A DNA stretch of 64,000 nucleotides from Nemopilema nomurai (GCA_003864495.1 ML133456.1:1613255-1677254); one strand, 5' to 3'. Positions 38,301 through 53,300 are shown, numbered from the stretch's first letter. The notes: generated from the sequence alone by a model not told the origin. A program made the numbers and translations.

Positions 38301-41300
38301 AGCATCAGAAGACTAAAACAAAACAAAAGGGGATGACCACAGTATAATCTCAAAGGAAGAGCATATGCGATTGCTTTAAAAAGAAGCGAGTCAGCAAAGG
38401 AAAGTTTTTTGCCTCCACTTGACAACGAGATTGCAGAACAATTTGCTTATCTGCAGCTTACTGGCAGTAGTTCTATTAAACTAAACTAATTACTATTAAA
38501 CTTCTTTTTAGTTCTTTTTGGTTAAAGCCGACTATAATGAGTGACTTTCTTAATTTGGATCTGAATAAACATGTTCATTTTCAAGGCATTCATGCTTGAG
38601 AAAATTTAAAATTAACTAAAAGAATTTGATTACACCCTTCAGCGAGGTGCGAAACTAACTGAACTGTTTGATCTCTGGCAATTTAAGAAGGTGCCACAAT
38701 TCCAACTTCACTTCACTAAAATTGTGCATTCTTTCGACTCCGATGGCCATGGCAATTTCTCCTTCCAATAGCAGGCCCCTCATTACCAAGGAATATTAAC
38801 ACCTATTGCCGCTCAAATTTGTTTTTTGCTGCTGTTTTTAGCAGTTCAACTTTGTTCATATCAAGAATTAGAAGCGTAACGGATTTTTACGAAATGTCAA
38901 ACCTTGACATCCATAAGGTAAAAGAGATGCTTTCCAGTGACAGTCTCGTAGGGCCAATGAATCGTGATGACGGCGCTGGGAATCTTGTCTGGGCCATTGT
39001 TGATGACCTAAAGTGAATGGTGGGAGCATCAAAACAAAGTCCTGGTTGCTCTACGATAATATCGGGTCATTTGATCATTCAATCATACTTATATTGGTCA
39101 CGAAAATTCAACTCAAACTTCATTAACAAAATTAGCACGGTATTTATGTATAGTTAGCTTGAATATGTTATAACTACATAAATACAATTCCAATCATTAA
39201 TGCCTTGTATGTGTTACGTGGTATAAACACATAAAAGCCCAAATGTTTGGAAACGTCGAAGTCTAAATTGGCGTTTTTAGTCAATTTTCTATTTTGCTAT
39301 ACATGCTACATAGCAGTGGCATTTGAGATTGAAAGACAAGAGCAGAGGTTAATTGTGGCATTATTACTTAGAGGTTAGCCCACAAAACATTACGACTTTA
39401 GGTAAAAGCACGCCGTCTATTTATTTGAGTCGAAGACCTGGGTAAATTTAGGTGCCCTACTTTGGCCGTGGCAGCAAAATGGTAGAAAAAAATCAAAAGT
39501 GTTCTGTTTATGCTTTTGCAAACACTCGATACATTAAAATGAAATTTTCACAAATAAAGCCAGCCTGTCTTTTGGCTAAATGACAAGAAACATGACTTTG
39601 ATAAATTTAGAAATATTACGATAAAGAGAAGATTCCCGAATTATTAAAAAAGATGGCAGCATCATACTAAGGTTCACTAGAACGACTAAAAGACTTTCAA
39701 CCTTATTGATGAATGTGTAGATAGGATGGCAGCATCATACTACGGTTCACTAAATCGACTAAAAGACTTTCAACCTTATTGATGAATGTGTAGATAGATT
39801 TTCTTAGTGAAAAAATAACAGTTTCGATATCGAATACATTGCAAAGCGAATGCATTGCGAAGCGAAAACATTGCGAAACGTTGCTAGCTTATTCGTAATT
39901 GCGAACTTTCGAATTGTTTCGGCTTCCCGTTGTTGCGTTCAACCGTTGTCGTTCCCTAACTTAAGCGAACGGTCAACTTGAAAACAGTCGGTGGGAGAAA
40001 TGGAACACTTCAAACGACGTCTTACGCAGGGCATAATCGACATTCAGAAGCTCCGACAGCGTCATGGCAGCGCGGATAATCAGGCGTTGGAGAGCGAATG
40101 TCGCAACGAAGCCGACCTTTACAAGAAAGATGTCATGGAGGCCTACATCATGTTGCGACGGCCTAACTCCTCCACAGAAGAAAGAATAGGGTGTCTGCGG
40201 AGGATTGGGAGTGCTTGCTGGACAGGGGGGTCGACTACATCAAAGTTCACTTGCAAGTACATATCAGAATTTCTCTGGATTCTACGAGAACCGGATGAGC
40301 CGGCGCGACTGAAGACGGCTTTGATAAAAACCATAATTGAGATCACATGGCTTAATGACGATGTGAAGGAGCAGTTCATGCACATGAACATTCTGGATAT
40401 ACTGAGTGACATTATGGACACGGAAACAGGCTGCGAGATGGAAGTGCAGAGGTGGGCGGTGTACGCTTTGTTGTGTCTTGCCACGCGGAATTACGGTCTT
40501 CAGGTACGGATGCTGCGGCTTGCAAATCTGCCAAAGCAACTGTGGAGGCTCTCCAAGGAAACCTGGAGCGACTGGGCGAATAACGAGGCACTCAAACTAT
40601 GCGAGCTTCTTGATTTGCCTGAAGAAATAACCGAGGAATCCAGTGACGAGTCGGTTGCCAGAATTTGGTAGACTCCCAAAGGGCTGAAAATTGTCTTCTC
40701 CTTCCTCTCTATGCAATAGAGTTCCTGTAATCCAATCCCTCCGGATAACAAAATCGAGCATTCATTGTTTAATAAAAGACAATCTCCCTTGGGGTGTCAC
40801 GTGGGAACGACTGCCTAACACACACTTCAGCCATTCGTAACTTAAGCCAGGCACACACTAGAGCAGAGCATCACTGATAAATTTGCTTTCAATTATATGA
40901 TTAATATTATTCCTTTTCGCGTGGAAAAAAATTAGCATGTTTTTGCTTACGTATGCGCTTCGTTGATCGATCGAAAGCTATTGCTTTTATTTGTTGCAAA
41001 ATGCCACGAGTGAACAAAATTTTCGCTTGTGCAATGTTTGATATTTGCGCTCTTTGACACAAGTTATCAAGTCTTTTTTTAAACCACTGCACACGACATG
41101 ATTTTGCTCAAGCAAAGTGTCATTCGTGATGTTTTGCCCAGTAAATGGTACTAGTGGACGCCCAGCTATTTCTTCCATTGATGTTTTATCCTTCTCAATC
41201 TGCTTACATGTGATGAACAATACTTCCAAATTACCTTGATGTAAAAGCTGTGATGTAAAAACAAATTACAAAACATATAAAGAAAGAAATTCAACTCACA

Positions 41301-44300
41301 AAATAACTATGTTGTACTTCATGTCCGGCTTGCTTGTCCTCCTTTATTGCACTCTCACCAACGATTTTCCCTCCATAAAATTCACGCTTTGTAATTGTAT
41401 TTCTGAGAATGGGAATTCATTTTGAGCATATCAAGCAAGGAATGAATACCTAGCATTTTGGTGTTACTACTGTAAGAACTGTAAGACAACAATATTAGCA
41501 TCCCTATTAGCATTTCCTTTCACCTAGTCGCCTAGGAAGTTCATTATTCTCGAGGTATTGGAACAGATATGCGAATAGAGATAAAAACGGTGGAAATAAG
41601 TCAATGGCGGTGACGTAAACAAAATCATTATTTTCGTAGGATACTTTTAAATACTTTTCAATTTCAAATAACAAATCCCTGTAGGAAATATGCCAAAAAA
41701 CTAGTGGCACACTGTTTCCAACATTCAATACCTCATTATACATTCAAATATTTATTTCGAATTATTCATATTCAAGCATAGACCCTTCAACATGAGACAT
41801 TTAGGTTGAGCTGATGAAAATAAAGTGTCGCAGCGACATCGTAGCAAAATGACGTTTTTATGGAAAAATTGTTGGCGCAAAAAATGAAGCTGTTGGAAGA
41901 ACCTCCTGGAAAACGAATGTTCAAAGTAGCCATTGAACGAAAACTGTAAAATTGATTTGATCGCAACCTACCCTTGCAAAGCCAAATCGGCTTTGGCGAC
42001 TACTTTCAACTGAATGTCCATGGAATTGTCAAGATAAGTTCCGACTTCAACGTTGGCGCTAAATAGAGCAGATGGTGCTTTAGCAACAGGAGTGAAAATG
42101 CATAACAATCAGAAGAAGAGAAGGATGAAAAGTGGCTAATGTTGAAGATGTCCCTTTTCGATACGCTTGGCTTCAAAATACTCAAATTTATTTCATCAAC
42201 TGTTTCCAATATATCAGGCATTATGTGACAAAATTCTTTTACAACGATCGCAAATGCCATCCTTAAATATTATTGTTACCACTAAACAATGCCAGCCAGT
42301 AGATGAATTCACTAAAAAATTCTCCAGTCAAAATAAAATTACCGCTGTTTGGAGAGCCTATAACCTCTCTCTGGGCACTAACAATTTAACCTTTGACAAA
42401 ACATCAAAGCTTCAATGCACGCTAAAATTCATTTTGGTCTTCGAAGTTTGTACAAATCAGGCAAAATCCTTGTCACGATATTTCTAATTCCGAATCTTTC
42501 GTTCTGCTTCAGCTTATTCGTCGTAATTTTTCATGGCAAAAGCCAAAAACCACCTGGCCTTTTCATAGCGATTAAAATATTTGCCTAATCCAAGAAAAAC
42601 TGGAAACAGTCAGCAGAAAGGCCAAACAAACCTTGAAACATTGATGGATAATAATTTGTCATCCAAATCCCCCAGAAGTCTTTTGGTATCCAGGTTAACT
42701 TGCATATTTTCCTATCGATCAAAAAATTGAAAAGGTAGAAATCTCGAAGCATCTCCTTGGCGATTGGGCGGGAGAAGGTTGGGTGGGAGAGGGTTGGATG
42801 GGAGAGGGTTGGGTGGGAGAGAGTTGGGTGGGAGAGGGTTGGGTGGGAGAGAGTTGGGTGGGAGAGAGTTGGGTGGGAGAGAGTTGGGTGGGAGAGGGAG
42901 GATTGGGAGAGGGAGGATTGGGAGAGGTTTGGCATAGGGAAGGAAGCAGCGTCTGAGCTGATGCAAGGGTTTTGGCAAACGTTCAGTAAACAATGCTAAA
43001 ACGACAGAATCAAGTGAAATACCCAATGATAGCAAGTTACCTTGGCCTTCGATTTGATCTCATTGAAGACGTTCTTACACTTGATCGCTTGCCTTCCACG
43101 CGGTAGAGTAACAGCGTCTTCACACAGCTTGATATCCTACGTTTATGAAAAGTCCTAGATTAACTGGTTGCAGAGAAAAACTAGGTACTGCACTTCTAAG
43201 CTATTAAATTTGCATAATAAAAGCTAATACCAACAAGACATTCTTGGTACTCGTTCCTTTTGCGAAAGAAAAGCAGACAAATGATATAATAACAGCAAAC
43301 AAGGTCAACAACAATATTGCAGCATCAAGACTGCACAAAATGACTAATGTATCTACTGCAAAAAAATCATTTCAAAAACCTGGGCACAATTCCAACTTCA
43401 TTGTCACAATTTTTTATCTTTAAACTTCAGGAAGCCATTTCTTGAGCTTAGTCAACTGTTTACTGTCGATTTCACAGAACTGCTCTTTTTCCTTTCAAAA
43501 TTTGAAGACTCATTATGGGACATCAAGTAAAAGACGTTTTCCTTACCCCAGTTGGAAGCGTTATGGAACTGACACTGATATTGTTTGGCAGAGATATCGT
43601 CAAGTCTGTTTGGAACGCGGTGTCCTTCCCTTTGTTTTCGATGGCTACGTTTAGCTTTACGTTCACCTTCCCCAAGTTGATGGTCCTGCGGGAAAAGAGC
43701 GAAGAATTCACGTTGCCGTTCACCAAGAAGTCTGGGACACAGCGAGAGGGTGTGACGTAACAAGCTCACTGTCAAACATAGAATGCAAAAATGAGCGGAA
43801 ACGAAATTTTTGCATACTTGAAGTGCTTTATCGTCCAACACTCCTCGGGGTATGCAAAAATCGGAAAATGGAGCGCATGATTGGCTGACAAATGGTCAAT
43901 CAGCGTCTAGTAAATACCTTCTTGGATGAAATGTACTTTAACTATGCAAAATGATGTTTCCGCTATTTCGTGATCATCTGAAATTTTTGCAGTTCAAAAC
44001 AATTTTGCGACAGAAGCTATTGACATTCTTTCAAACTCCAGCGTTAGAAAATCAATACTCCGAGCCTCTGTTCTAATGCTAATAAGGTTCTCTTATAGAA
44101 TTAACAATAAAAATGTAAAATGAAACTTATAAACCAACCGCACTATTCGACCAAAGTTTGTCAGTTCTAACAGAACTTCTTTTTATCGATCAAATCGATT
44201 ACGAAAGCGCGCCCACGTGACTGACTCATATATAGGGGAAATTATGAGAAAAGAGAGGCTGGTGGGCGACGGATCTTTTAATTTGGGGGGCTAAGACAAG

Positions 44301-47300
44301 GTAAAACAAAGTCAGAGCCTGTCTATACTATAAGATGAGATGAAATTTGAACAACAAAACACCAGTCGTATCCCCCATACAGCACAGCATGCATTGAGGA
44401 AGGCCCAGGGGCGAATAAAGTGCTAAGTGGTTGTTACTTTGTAGCTGTGATTAAGGCTTTTTGACGGTATCATGGTACAATAGTCCTTTGAAGTTTGTTA
44501 TCATTAGGAAAAAATTCCTTCACAGAGATAGCCTTTTTTAAAGGTCGGAGTACTTACAGATTTTTGCTTGTCATCAACGCAAGGTCTGGAACACAAGGGT
44601 CACAGTCGCGTTTGAACTGAATCTAAATAAGAACAAAAAGCATGCAAACAATTTGAACAGCTATCAAAGCTAGGCACAAATGCAACGGAGAAAGAAAACA
44701 ACGTTGCAAAGGCTAAAAATCTCATTAGATATTCCAGCGATTTAGCAATGAGAACAAGTCAAATCGACGTCTGCAGCTATCTGATATTGAATTTGAAAAA
44801 CTGCAAACTGCGATTAAAAAGGGACTAATTTGATCATTTCGCATGTTTCTATGTTAAGCAAAACAACTGAAAGTCGACGACGACGATGGTAATAGATTTA
44901 ACTCTAATTAAATGAAAAACGTACAAATCCTTTATCGAACAAATGAACTCGCTCCAAATGAACTTCATGCAAGTCGTGGGCCTCCAAAATCGGGCGCTGG
45001 TCAAGTGACGTCACAACATCCTTGACGGGGGTCACGTCCTTCTCTAGAAGTTCGTAGGAAAGCGATACGGTGACATCTGGGAATGACTGAAATTTGCCGT
45101 CCTAAATAGAAAATACAACATTAACAGATCCATCAAACAGTTAAATCAAAAAGGCGAATCAATCCATATGGCAGTCACATAGCCAAGAAGAGAGACGGCC
45201 CTGCCAGCGCATCCAGGCAATTCCCTGTTCTTCTTGGGCTCAGTGCACACAAATAGGGTAGCATCCTTTCTAGATGCTGTTAGTATCAGACAGTTTCAAT
45301 ATTAATTTAATTTCGATTTATATAAGCATAATTGAGCTTCAATGACTGTTAGGGGTCTTTGGCTTCTATCTTTGGTCATCGCCCAAGTCATGGGTGCCAG
45401 AGAGAATCATGTTTTCTAGTATTTTTAAGCTGACATCTAGCTAAGATCTATACCTTATCACGTGATAGGTAGGCTGCAAACGATTTTCTTGATGGAATAT
45501 TGCGGACACTTATTTGGCTTTCTGCAATGTTCGTATCCTCCAGTGAAAACTTAATTCTTGGAGTACGGCCCGGGTCCATAACCAACTTCAGCTTTGCAGC
45601 TGCAAAAAAACAGAAACCGTAAGTTGAGAGTTTCCAACAAGTAAAAAACAATTGCAGGTTGGGAATTTTATCCTTGCATCATTGCGGGACAAGCTGGCAT
45701 TCTACGAGGCCAACTCAACCAGCAGCAAGAAAACAAAATGAATACACGTGCTTGTGTCACGAAAGCCTCGCGTCTCTGTCATTATCAAACTGACACTTGT
45801 TGGTATACGAATGGGCCGTGAAAGTAGCATTGATTGCGGAATGCTTGCAAAATTGAGATCACTTTGGATAACCTGGCTGTTGCTAGAAGTGCAGTTTAGT
45901 CAACTCTGCTTCCAGCGCTAAGTTTCCAGTTTTTAGCTTCCTTTTTGCATATCTTGCGCAACGCTACGGTGCGCTATCAAGGAGTGCCGCATAAAGAGAG
46001 AGCAGATGTTCTTTCCCACGTGTCTTGATTATTGACCTTCATCCTTTCTTTGATGTAAATATCGATAACTAAATAATCCACCTAGCAGAAATCTAAGATG
46101 GAAACTAACACAATTAACAGTTACATTTATATCTTCAATGCAATAGAATATTTTGCGTTCTAACAATCAAGAAACAAAAATAAATTTTTGTTAGCAGAAA
46201 AAATTTAGAACATTCACGAAATCCAGATCATAGCAAAAAATGAACAACATTACCACATTAACATTATTATTAAGATTTAAATTGCATACCAATATTTGTT
46301 GTTAGCCTCTTCGATCTCTCTTCATAATAATACTGGACAAAGATTCGAAACCTAAAGGAATATAAGATTAAAAAAAACATAAGAAAATAAAAAAGATAGG
46401 CAGCAGCAAGTAAAAGTGACAGAATAATAGCCGACTTTACTAAAATAAATCGACTGTGTCCATTGGCACGTGTATTCAAGGAACTGTTACTGAGGAAACA
46501 ACCAAAACGTAGGGGGTACTTAATTATTATGCCAAACAAAATTAAACAAACAACGTACACTTCATTCTTTGTTTTGTAATCATCTGGGTTAATCTTCTCT
46601 GGCAATGTAGTGATTTTCGAGAATATCTTGATAACAGGTCTGGACCTAAGAAAAATGGCTTGAAAATCAGTCTGGACAAATGGCAAAAAGACCTTTCAGA
46701 TACTTAATTTACAAAGTTTAAATTTTAGAAACTTGCCCCTTTAGTAACAGCAAAGAAGCAAAACATTTGCGGCTTACCTTATCAAAGCGACTTGGTCCGA
46801 AGCATATGCACCGACGATAACATCTAGGAAAGATTGAAATGGCAGATTATTTCTGTGAGCCAGGCAGTGGTTAAGGCATTAAAGCAGCCTATGCAAAACA
46901 CCTTTCGTAGGTCAACAAGAGACGTGAGTTCTTTGCCTTTTAGAATGTCTTATACCACTGTAAAACTACCGGGTAAAAAGGATTTCTGGTGGTACGCAGA
47001 GTCCTGAAAAATTGACTGCTCCACAGCTGGGAGCCGGAGGAAGGTTTTGCCTGTTAATGTCATATTTGAGGAAGGTTTATAAGTAATTCATATGCCAATG
47101 AAATAATGAAAGTGATTATAAACAAATTCTGTTTCGGGTGAAAGTGAGGAATGAAAAAAAAATTGCCGCCGAAGGAACGTTATGACTTTTCTGGATAATG
47201 GTAGTACGTTACAGCGCTCCATTTCTACTGCACAACCAGCATTTTTTTATGCTGTCTGTTTATGTGACCTGATAAACAGGCTCCATCAGCCTACCGTTGT

Positions 47301-50300
47301 ATCCGTTGGAATCCAAATCCATGCCCCCTGTGACAGAACGCCCGAAGGCTCTCAGTTTACTGTCGAGTCCGGAAGCAGAGATTTTCTACAAATGGGAGAA
47401 TCGATCAGTGAAACATGTATTAGGAAATATAACTCAATGTTCGAAGAAATAGATGAATTGCAACGAGACTCTTGCCACTTCATGAGACTGCAAAGAAAAC
47501 CCCAACATCTCAACTTAAAAAACGATAAAGGCATTAAAAACTTATTTACAAATTTATAAAAAAAGTTATATATTTTTTTAAAGGAATATTGACATTTCGG
47601 TAGAAGGTACTCTTTTTCATTCTAATAACTATGAGCTATTTCGCAATTTGCTGTCGATTTGTTGTTTCTTTCACTTAATATGATCTTACAGTTGACAAAA
47701 CTAGCAGATTTACACTTCAAAAACCAATAGCAGAATGTCAAAAATTATGCAATAATAAAATTCGTGATTCTCTTCCGGGTAAAAATTCGATTTTCCATCA
47801 ACGTTAAAATTCACTACTTTTTTAAAAATCCTAAATTTCTATACATTAAAATATGATTTGCTACTATCGATTTCTCCTAACAGCCCTTCTACTACAAGGC
47901 GCATACACACTAGTAAGCATTGTGTAAGAAGGAGATTTGAGACTAGAGAAAGGCAATCATTCATACCTGGGTAAACTTGGCCGGAAAACCTTTCGCAGTG
48001 CCCATGTAAATATAAACCGCGCCAGCAAAGTCGTTTTCGTAAGGAGCACCAACGACAATGTCTGAAAATGAGCCCAATACGAATTTTTAGTTTAATTTAC
48101 CATGAAACATTTAATCATCCTACGTACGTACTAAATCGCTAATATCATTAAAAGCGAAATCAAAAATAATAGTAAAACAGCACACTAAAAGAGGGTGGCT
48201 TTATACAGCTTTAGTCTGAGACCCTATAAAGCATGGAAAGCTTAATTTTCTAAATCTGTGAAGAAACATAACTGAGCTAGTTTGCTACTATAATACCTTT
48301 TACGCGGTAGAGAACAAGATTGCGCGGGTCAGTAAAAAGAAGAAAAACTATAAAATTTCGTCCCTCCCAAACGAAACATCTCCACTCCACAGCTCTTACT
48401 CTTTTAACATATATATTATTTTACTATTAACATACTTTTATTACTATTAACATATTATTCTACCATTAACATATAAAGCCACCCACCCAATCGGCCATTG
48501 GGAATTAGCAAGAAAGTCAGGAAAAGAAGGCAGGCCTACCATTATATCCGTCCAAATTGAGGTCGCCAGGCGAAGCAACAGAGGCACCGAAGTTAGCGCG
48601 AGGCACAGCAACTGATAACTTGGTGACGAGTTTCATTGACGTCTGTGGAAAGAATTGCATTAAGAACAATCTACACCTTAAGAAGCGCTGGTTTGTGAAC
48701 GGACAAGGTGATATAGTGAAAGTAGAATTTGGACATAGCGCTAGTATCGGTAAACTCGGTGGACCAGCTAGTCAAAACAGAGGGCTTTAGCAAGTTTTGT
48801 ATGTGCATTATTACTAATTTGGAACGGAGCAGGCGAGTGACAACCCCCGGCGGAAAACAGCAGTCTCCTACGAGCAAATCCATTCCTAATGAAATATTGA
48901 GCCCAGCACCCGGGTTGTGTTCGAGTCCAGCTTTGGCACCGACAACACTGTAAGCGGCTGTTTAGAGTCGGGCCTTGACAAGACTACAACAATGTGAGCT
49001 TGCCTAACTGTTCATATAGCCTGGAAAGAATGAGAGGAATTACCTCTGAAGTCCTGCGATACACGTAAACCTGTCCCGCCTCAGCAGCCTCGTTTTGATG
49101 GAAAGGTGCCCCAACCAAGAGTTGTTGGTAGCTGTTATAAGACAAAAACAGGAAGTTATCTTCAGACACAGAACTACCAAGAAACCAATGGTGTACAGGA
49201 ATAGACCTCGTTCTTGGAAATAACAATTCAAAAATGTTTCGGATTCGTAACAGGTAGTGAGATACAATCCAGGACAACATAATAATATTTGGTAGTTTGT
49301 GATTTCTTACTCCAATAGACAACCACTGCTTTCATTCTCTGACATTTTCAAAACCACAAAGTTGTCTCCATTTCTGATAAAAACATGTTAAGTGAAGAAC
49401 TCCGTTCAAACCTATCACTGGACTTTGCGCCTAGGCTGTGGGTACAAACTGCGAAGCCGAAACCAGATGTAAACTGCACCTAAAGCAGAACAGAGAATTT
49501 CTAAACAAGATTGTCTGCATATAAAAGTTAGTACAGGTTAAAAAATTGACAAATAATTAGATTAAATGAACTGAGATTTTCAATAGGCATCAAATACCCA
49601 ATATTGTTCTCATTATCACTAGATCCATTATCATCGAGGAGCATTGTCACTTTGGCAAGAGCTGGGTTTCGATAAAAGCGAGAAATCCATACTGATAGAA
49701 CAGAATCCTTTTTTCAAACATGATATTTTAGGGGATGCCGTTTTTTCCTTGAATGTTAAACAAATACCTGCTTAAGTTTTCTGCTTACCAAGCAACCTTT
49801 GACCCCCTTTCAAAATTTTCGGCATTTAATTCTAACTTAGCTTTGTCGTGTGCGACAAAAACAGATTTGAGTTTAGCATACCTGGTCCTCTGCAGCAGGT
49901 AAAATGACAGCTGGACTGGCTGAGCCGCCTCCACGCTTGAGAATTACAACCTAAGGTCAATAAGGGAAATAAGGTCAACAAAGGTCAAAAGAGGTCAACA
50001 AAGGTTAATCAACAATTACCATGATAGCTTCACATATATTAACTCTGTGAAAACAGTGGATTCATTATAATAAAAACATCTGTCATACCATGTGGCATTT
50101 AAGTCTACAGCATCTATTCATATAACAGTAGATCTAAAGCATCTACATTAAAATGTGATTGTTCCCTTTAATGAACGAAGAAACTCAAATTCTGATGCAC
50201 TTTAGTCGGACTAATTCAATCACATACTTAGTTTGGAAGATACTAAGTGAAAATGACAAATGTAGAGGTAAAGGTCAATATTTGACCCTTGCAAATTATA

Positions 50301-53300
50301 AACAATTCAGGAAATAATTTGATGGTAATGAAAAAATTATGATGACACATGTGCAACTTGTCACGTGTCCTACTGATTACATGTCCAATTAGGACTACAG
50401 CTCACCTTGCCTGTGCTGTTACTTCTTGGTCCGCCCATGGCTATGTCTAAAATGCAATTTTAAAAAACACTTAAAAATGAATTATTAAAAACATTTAATT
50501 TAATTTTGTTGCCTGAATGTCAACATTCCTGTACGATATTTTTGCCAACAGTCAATATTGGAAAGAAAGCTAACAAAGCAAAAAACCAGATGCAAATCAA
50601 AAACCAACTTAGAGGCTTTAAAAAAGCGTGTGAGTGGCTGTTACGATCAATCTATATCTACTCTGCAAAATCTTGACTAAACAAACCACTTTAGAACATT
50701 TCTGATTGTTTAATGGTCCTCCTCAGATTACGTGTTGAATATTACAAGTATATATATCTTTTTTAATGAGTATATTCCATTAGTATTTTGCTTCATAATA
50801 ATTGATATTACCTTTTCTTGTCTTTGATAAATAATAGCCATGAGCTATTGAATAACCTAAAACAAGAATTTGAAAAATGCATAAAAATATATCTACATAA
50901 ATCTTATTGCAAATACAATTATTATCCAAGGTAACTTGTTTAACAAGGCACAAAGCAACAAAAACCTACCAAAATAGCTCAGCTCCATATTTTTCATTTT
51001 GGTGCTTTCATATGTATTGCTACTATCTGATGCTACATCAAATGTTCTACCTGCAAGGCAATTGATTGTTGATTAGAAACACAAAGCAGCTTATTAAAGA
51101 AATACTAATGACCGCAAAGTTATTTGGCTAGAACTTTGAGAGTTAAAGAGTACATTGCTTGGTCAGCTACATAAAATTTATCGAAATATCACAAATTTAC
51201 AATAACTTTTCATTATTATTTGTGGTGTACCAAATTTTGCTACCCAATGCTGAAAATATTTGGGTAAAAATACACCATGCAGAGCAGAGAACCATTTTCT
51301 GCAGTTGTTAATGCTTGTATTTAACACTCAGAATACAAAACCAAAGTACCATAATATGTAACATGTTTTAATGTAATTCTAGGTAAACACTCTTCTGATC
51401 AATAATAGGGCAGTTAAATTGGCCTGAAAACTGGTTAAACAATCATAGATAAATCGATATTCAAAACTAAATTTACTTGATGTTTGGGTTTACATGATAC
51501 ATTCAATGAGAACAAAGAATTACATAATAGCAAAATTGAGCGACTTCATGGCAAGTTAAAAACTGTGAATCTTCATAATCAACAAAATAGTATTGCACAT
51601 TGCATACTTATAGATAATATTTTACAGGCATTTTTCTTTTCAACAAAGACACCATTTGAAGTCGAAATGTACGAGGATTACATTATTCTATACTGAAATT
51701 GTTGCTTCACTAAGCAAACAGAAAATGTTTTACTTCCTCTTGAAATTTGATTAACTTAAAAAAGTGACACATTTCTTTTATCCTTTTTATACAGAACTAT
51801 AAGAAATAGCAGCGTATAGAGAGAAAGCTCTTTTTACATTGTTTTACAGAAAAAAAGTAATTATAGTTAAATGAGCACCTTCAAAGTTTTCAGCACCAAC
51901 TGTACCCAGGAGGTACCTCACTGGTGACTGGTCCTAAAAAAGCAAAATATTAATTGAGTTAATTTGATGTTCTTCTAACGAAACAGTGCTCATTGAAAGC
52001 TTGAAAGTACCAAATTTGATATATATACAATATAGGTAAATGCATTAAAGTCCATAGCAAAATAAAAAGCTAAACAATTCTTTAAGTTTAAAAAACAAGC
52101 AAATTTTGTATTGGAATTGAGTTTGCACATAGCGAGGAGATCGGCTTTAAAGAAATGTAAATCAAATGAAAAGTATCTCTTGTAGAAATCAATGACAATG
52201 TGGAAACTGATAAATTTATTGCTATATGTTTTATGTGACAGTTTATGATAATTAAGATGATTGAGGCACATGAGCTCCTAGTGGGTTTCGCTGGCACAAC
52301 CTTAGTGGGTGACTACAATGTGTAATCACAGAATAGGAAATAGACAGAAGGGTCACTCTGCACAGCTTTTTTGTTTATTTTTGAACTGTGGATCATCCTA
52401 GCCTAATCGATGAAACATGCTAAATTATTTTTCAAGCCAAGGGTTGACAACTGCTGCTCTTGAGATCATGAGAGTACTTGGTGTCTTGAAAAAAGGATAA
52501 ACCAAAATTTTGCATGTGTAGGATAAATTTTAACAGATAAAAGTTTCATCAAAGATGTAGTTACATAGAGATTGCAAAATAGCACTTTGAATTTCAAGAA
52601 TAATTCACACATCTATTGCTAAAATGACTCAGAATCAATTAACCCGCTTTGCCCAACGTTAGGGATCACCAGTTCAGCTAAACAGCTTAACATTCTTTAT
52701 AGAATTCCCTTTTGACAAAAGCAGCAAAATAAGCCCCTCAAAATATTTTCGTTTTGGGTTTTTCTTCTCTTGCATTCAAACTCAAAATATCTCCATTTTC
52801 AGAAACTCCTGAAATACTTTCCGTTTTTAGCAACTCCTAAAACTTTAAGCAATGCATCCAATCAAGCATTAGATCGTATGAGCAGACCCATTACTGCATG
52901 GTTTAAAGGAATCCCAAGTGGAAACAAACAGCAGCAGTGTAACAAGCTTTTGCATACATACAGTTATAATATCTGAGCCAATACCAGCCAGACACTGTCC
53001 ATAGTTATCATATGCTGGAACAGTTGCTATAATTGGAAAAAACAGAGACTATAACTTTAAAAATGGTATATATAGGGAAAACGCAAAATCATCAATTTAC
53101 ACAATCAGTTACTGAATGATATTGAAGGCGGGTCTGTTTTTGACCCAGATAAATATATGCAGCAAAATTGACTCCATTGAAAACTATCTAAATTTGATGC
53201 AACTTAAATGTGGCAACTATGCAGTTATGCAAAGTGTGTTTAAAGGAAAGCATTGTCAGTCATTTGCTCTTTGGAAGTTATGTTTTCAAAGAATGTTAAA

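Noticed and set aside
42757..42999. Open frames with repeated VGWER or LPPNS units on both strands
   Set aside because: They are translations of the 15-bp minisatellite; a unit length divisible by 3 keeps all frames open.
43452..43841. 129-codon minus-strand frame
   Set aside because: It overlaps integrin exon 43547-43685 in a different frame and includes Penelope-like remnant sequence.
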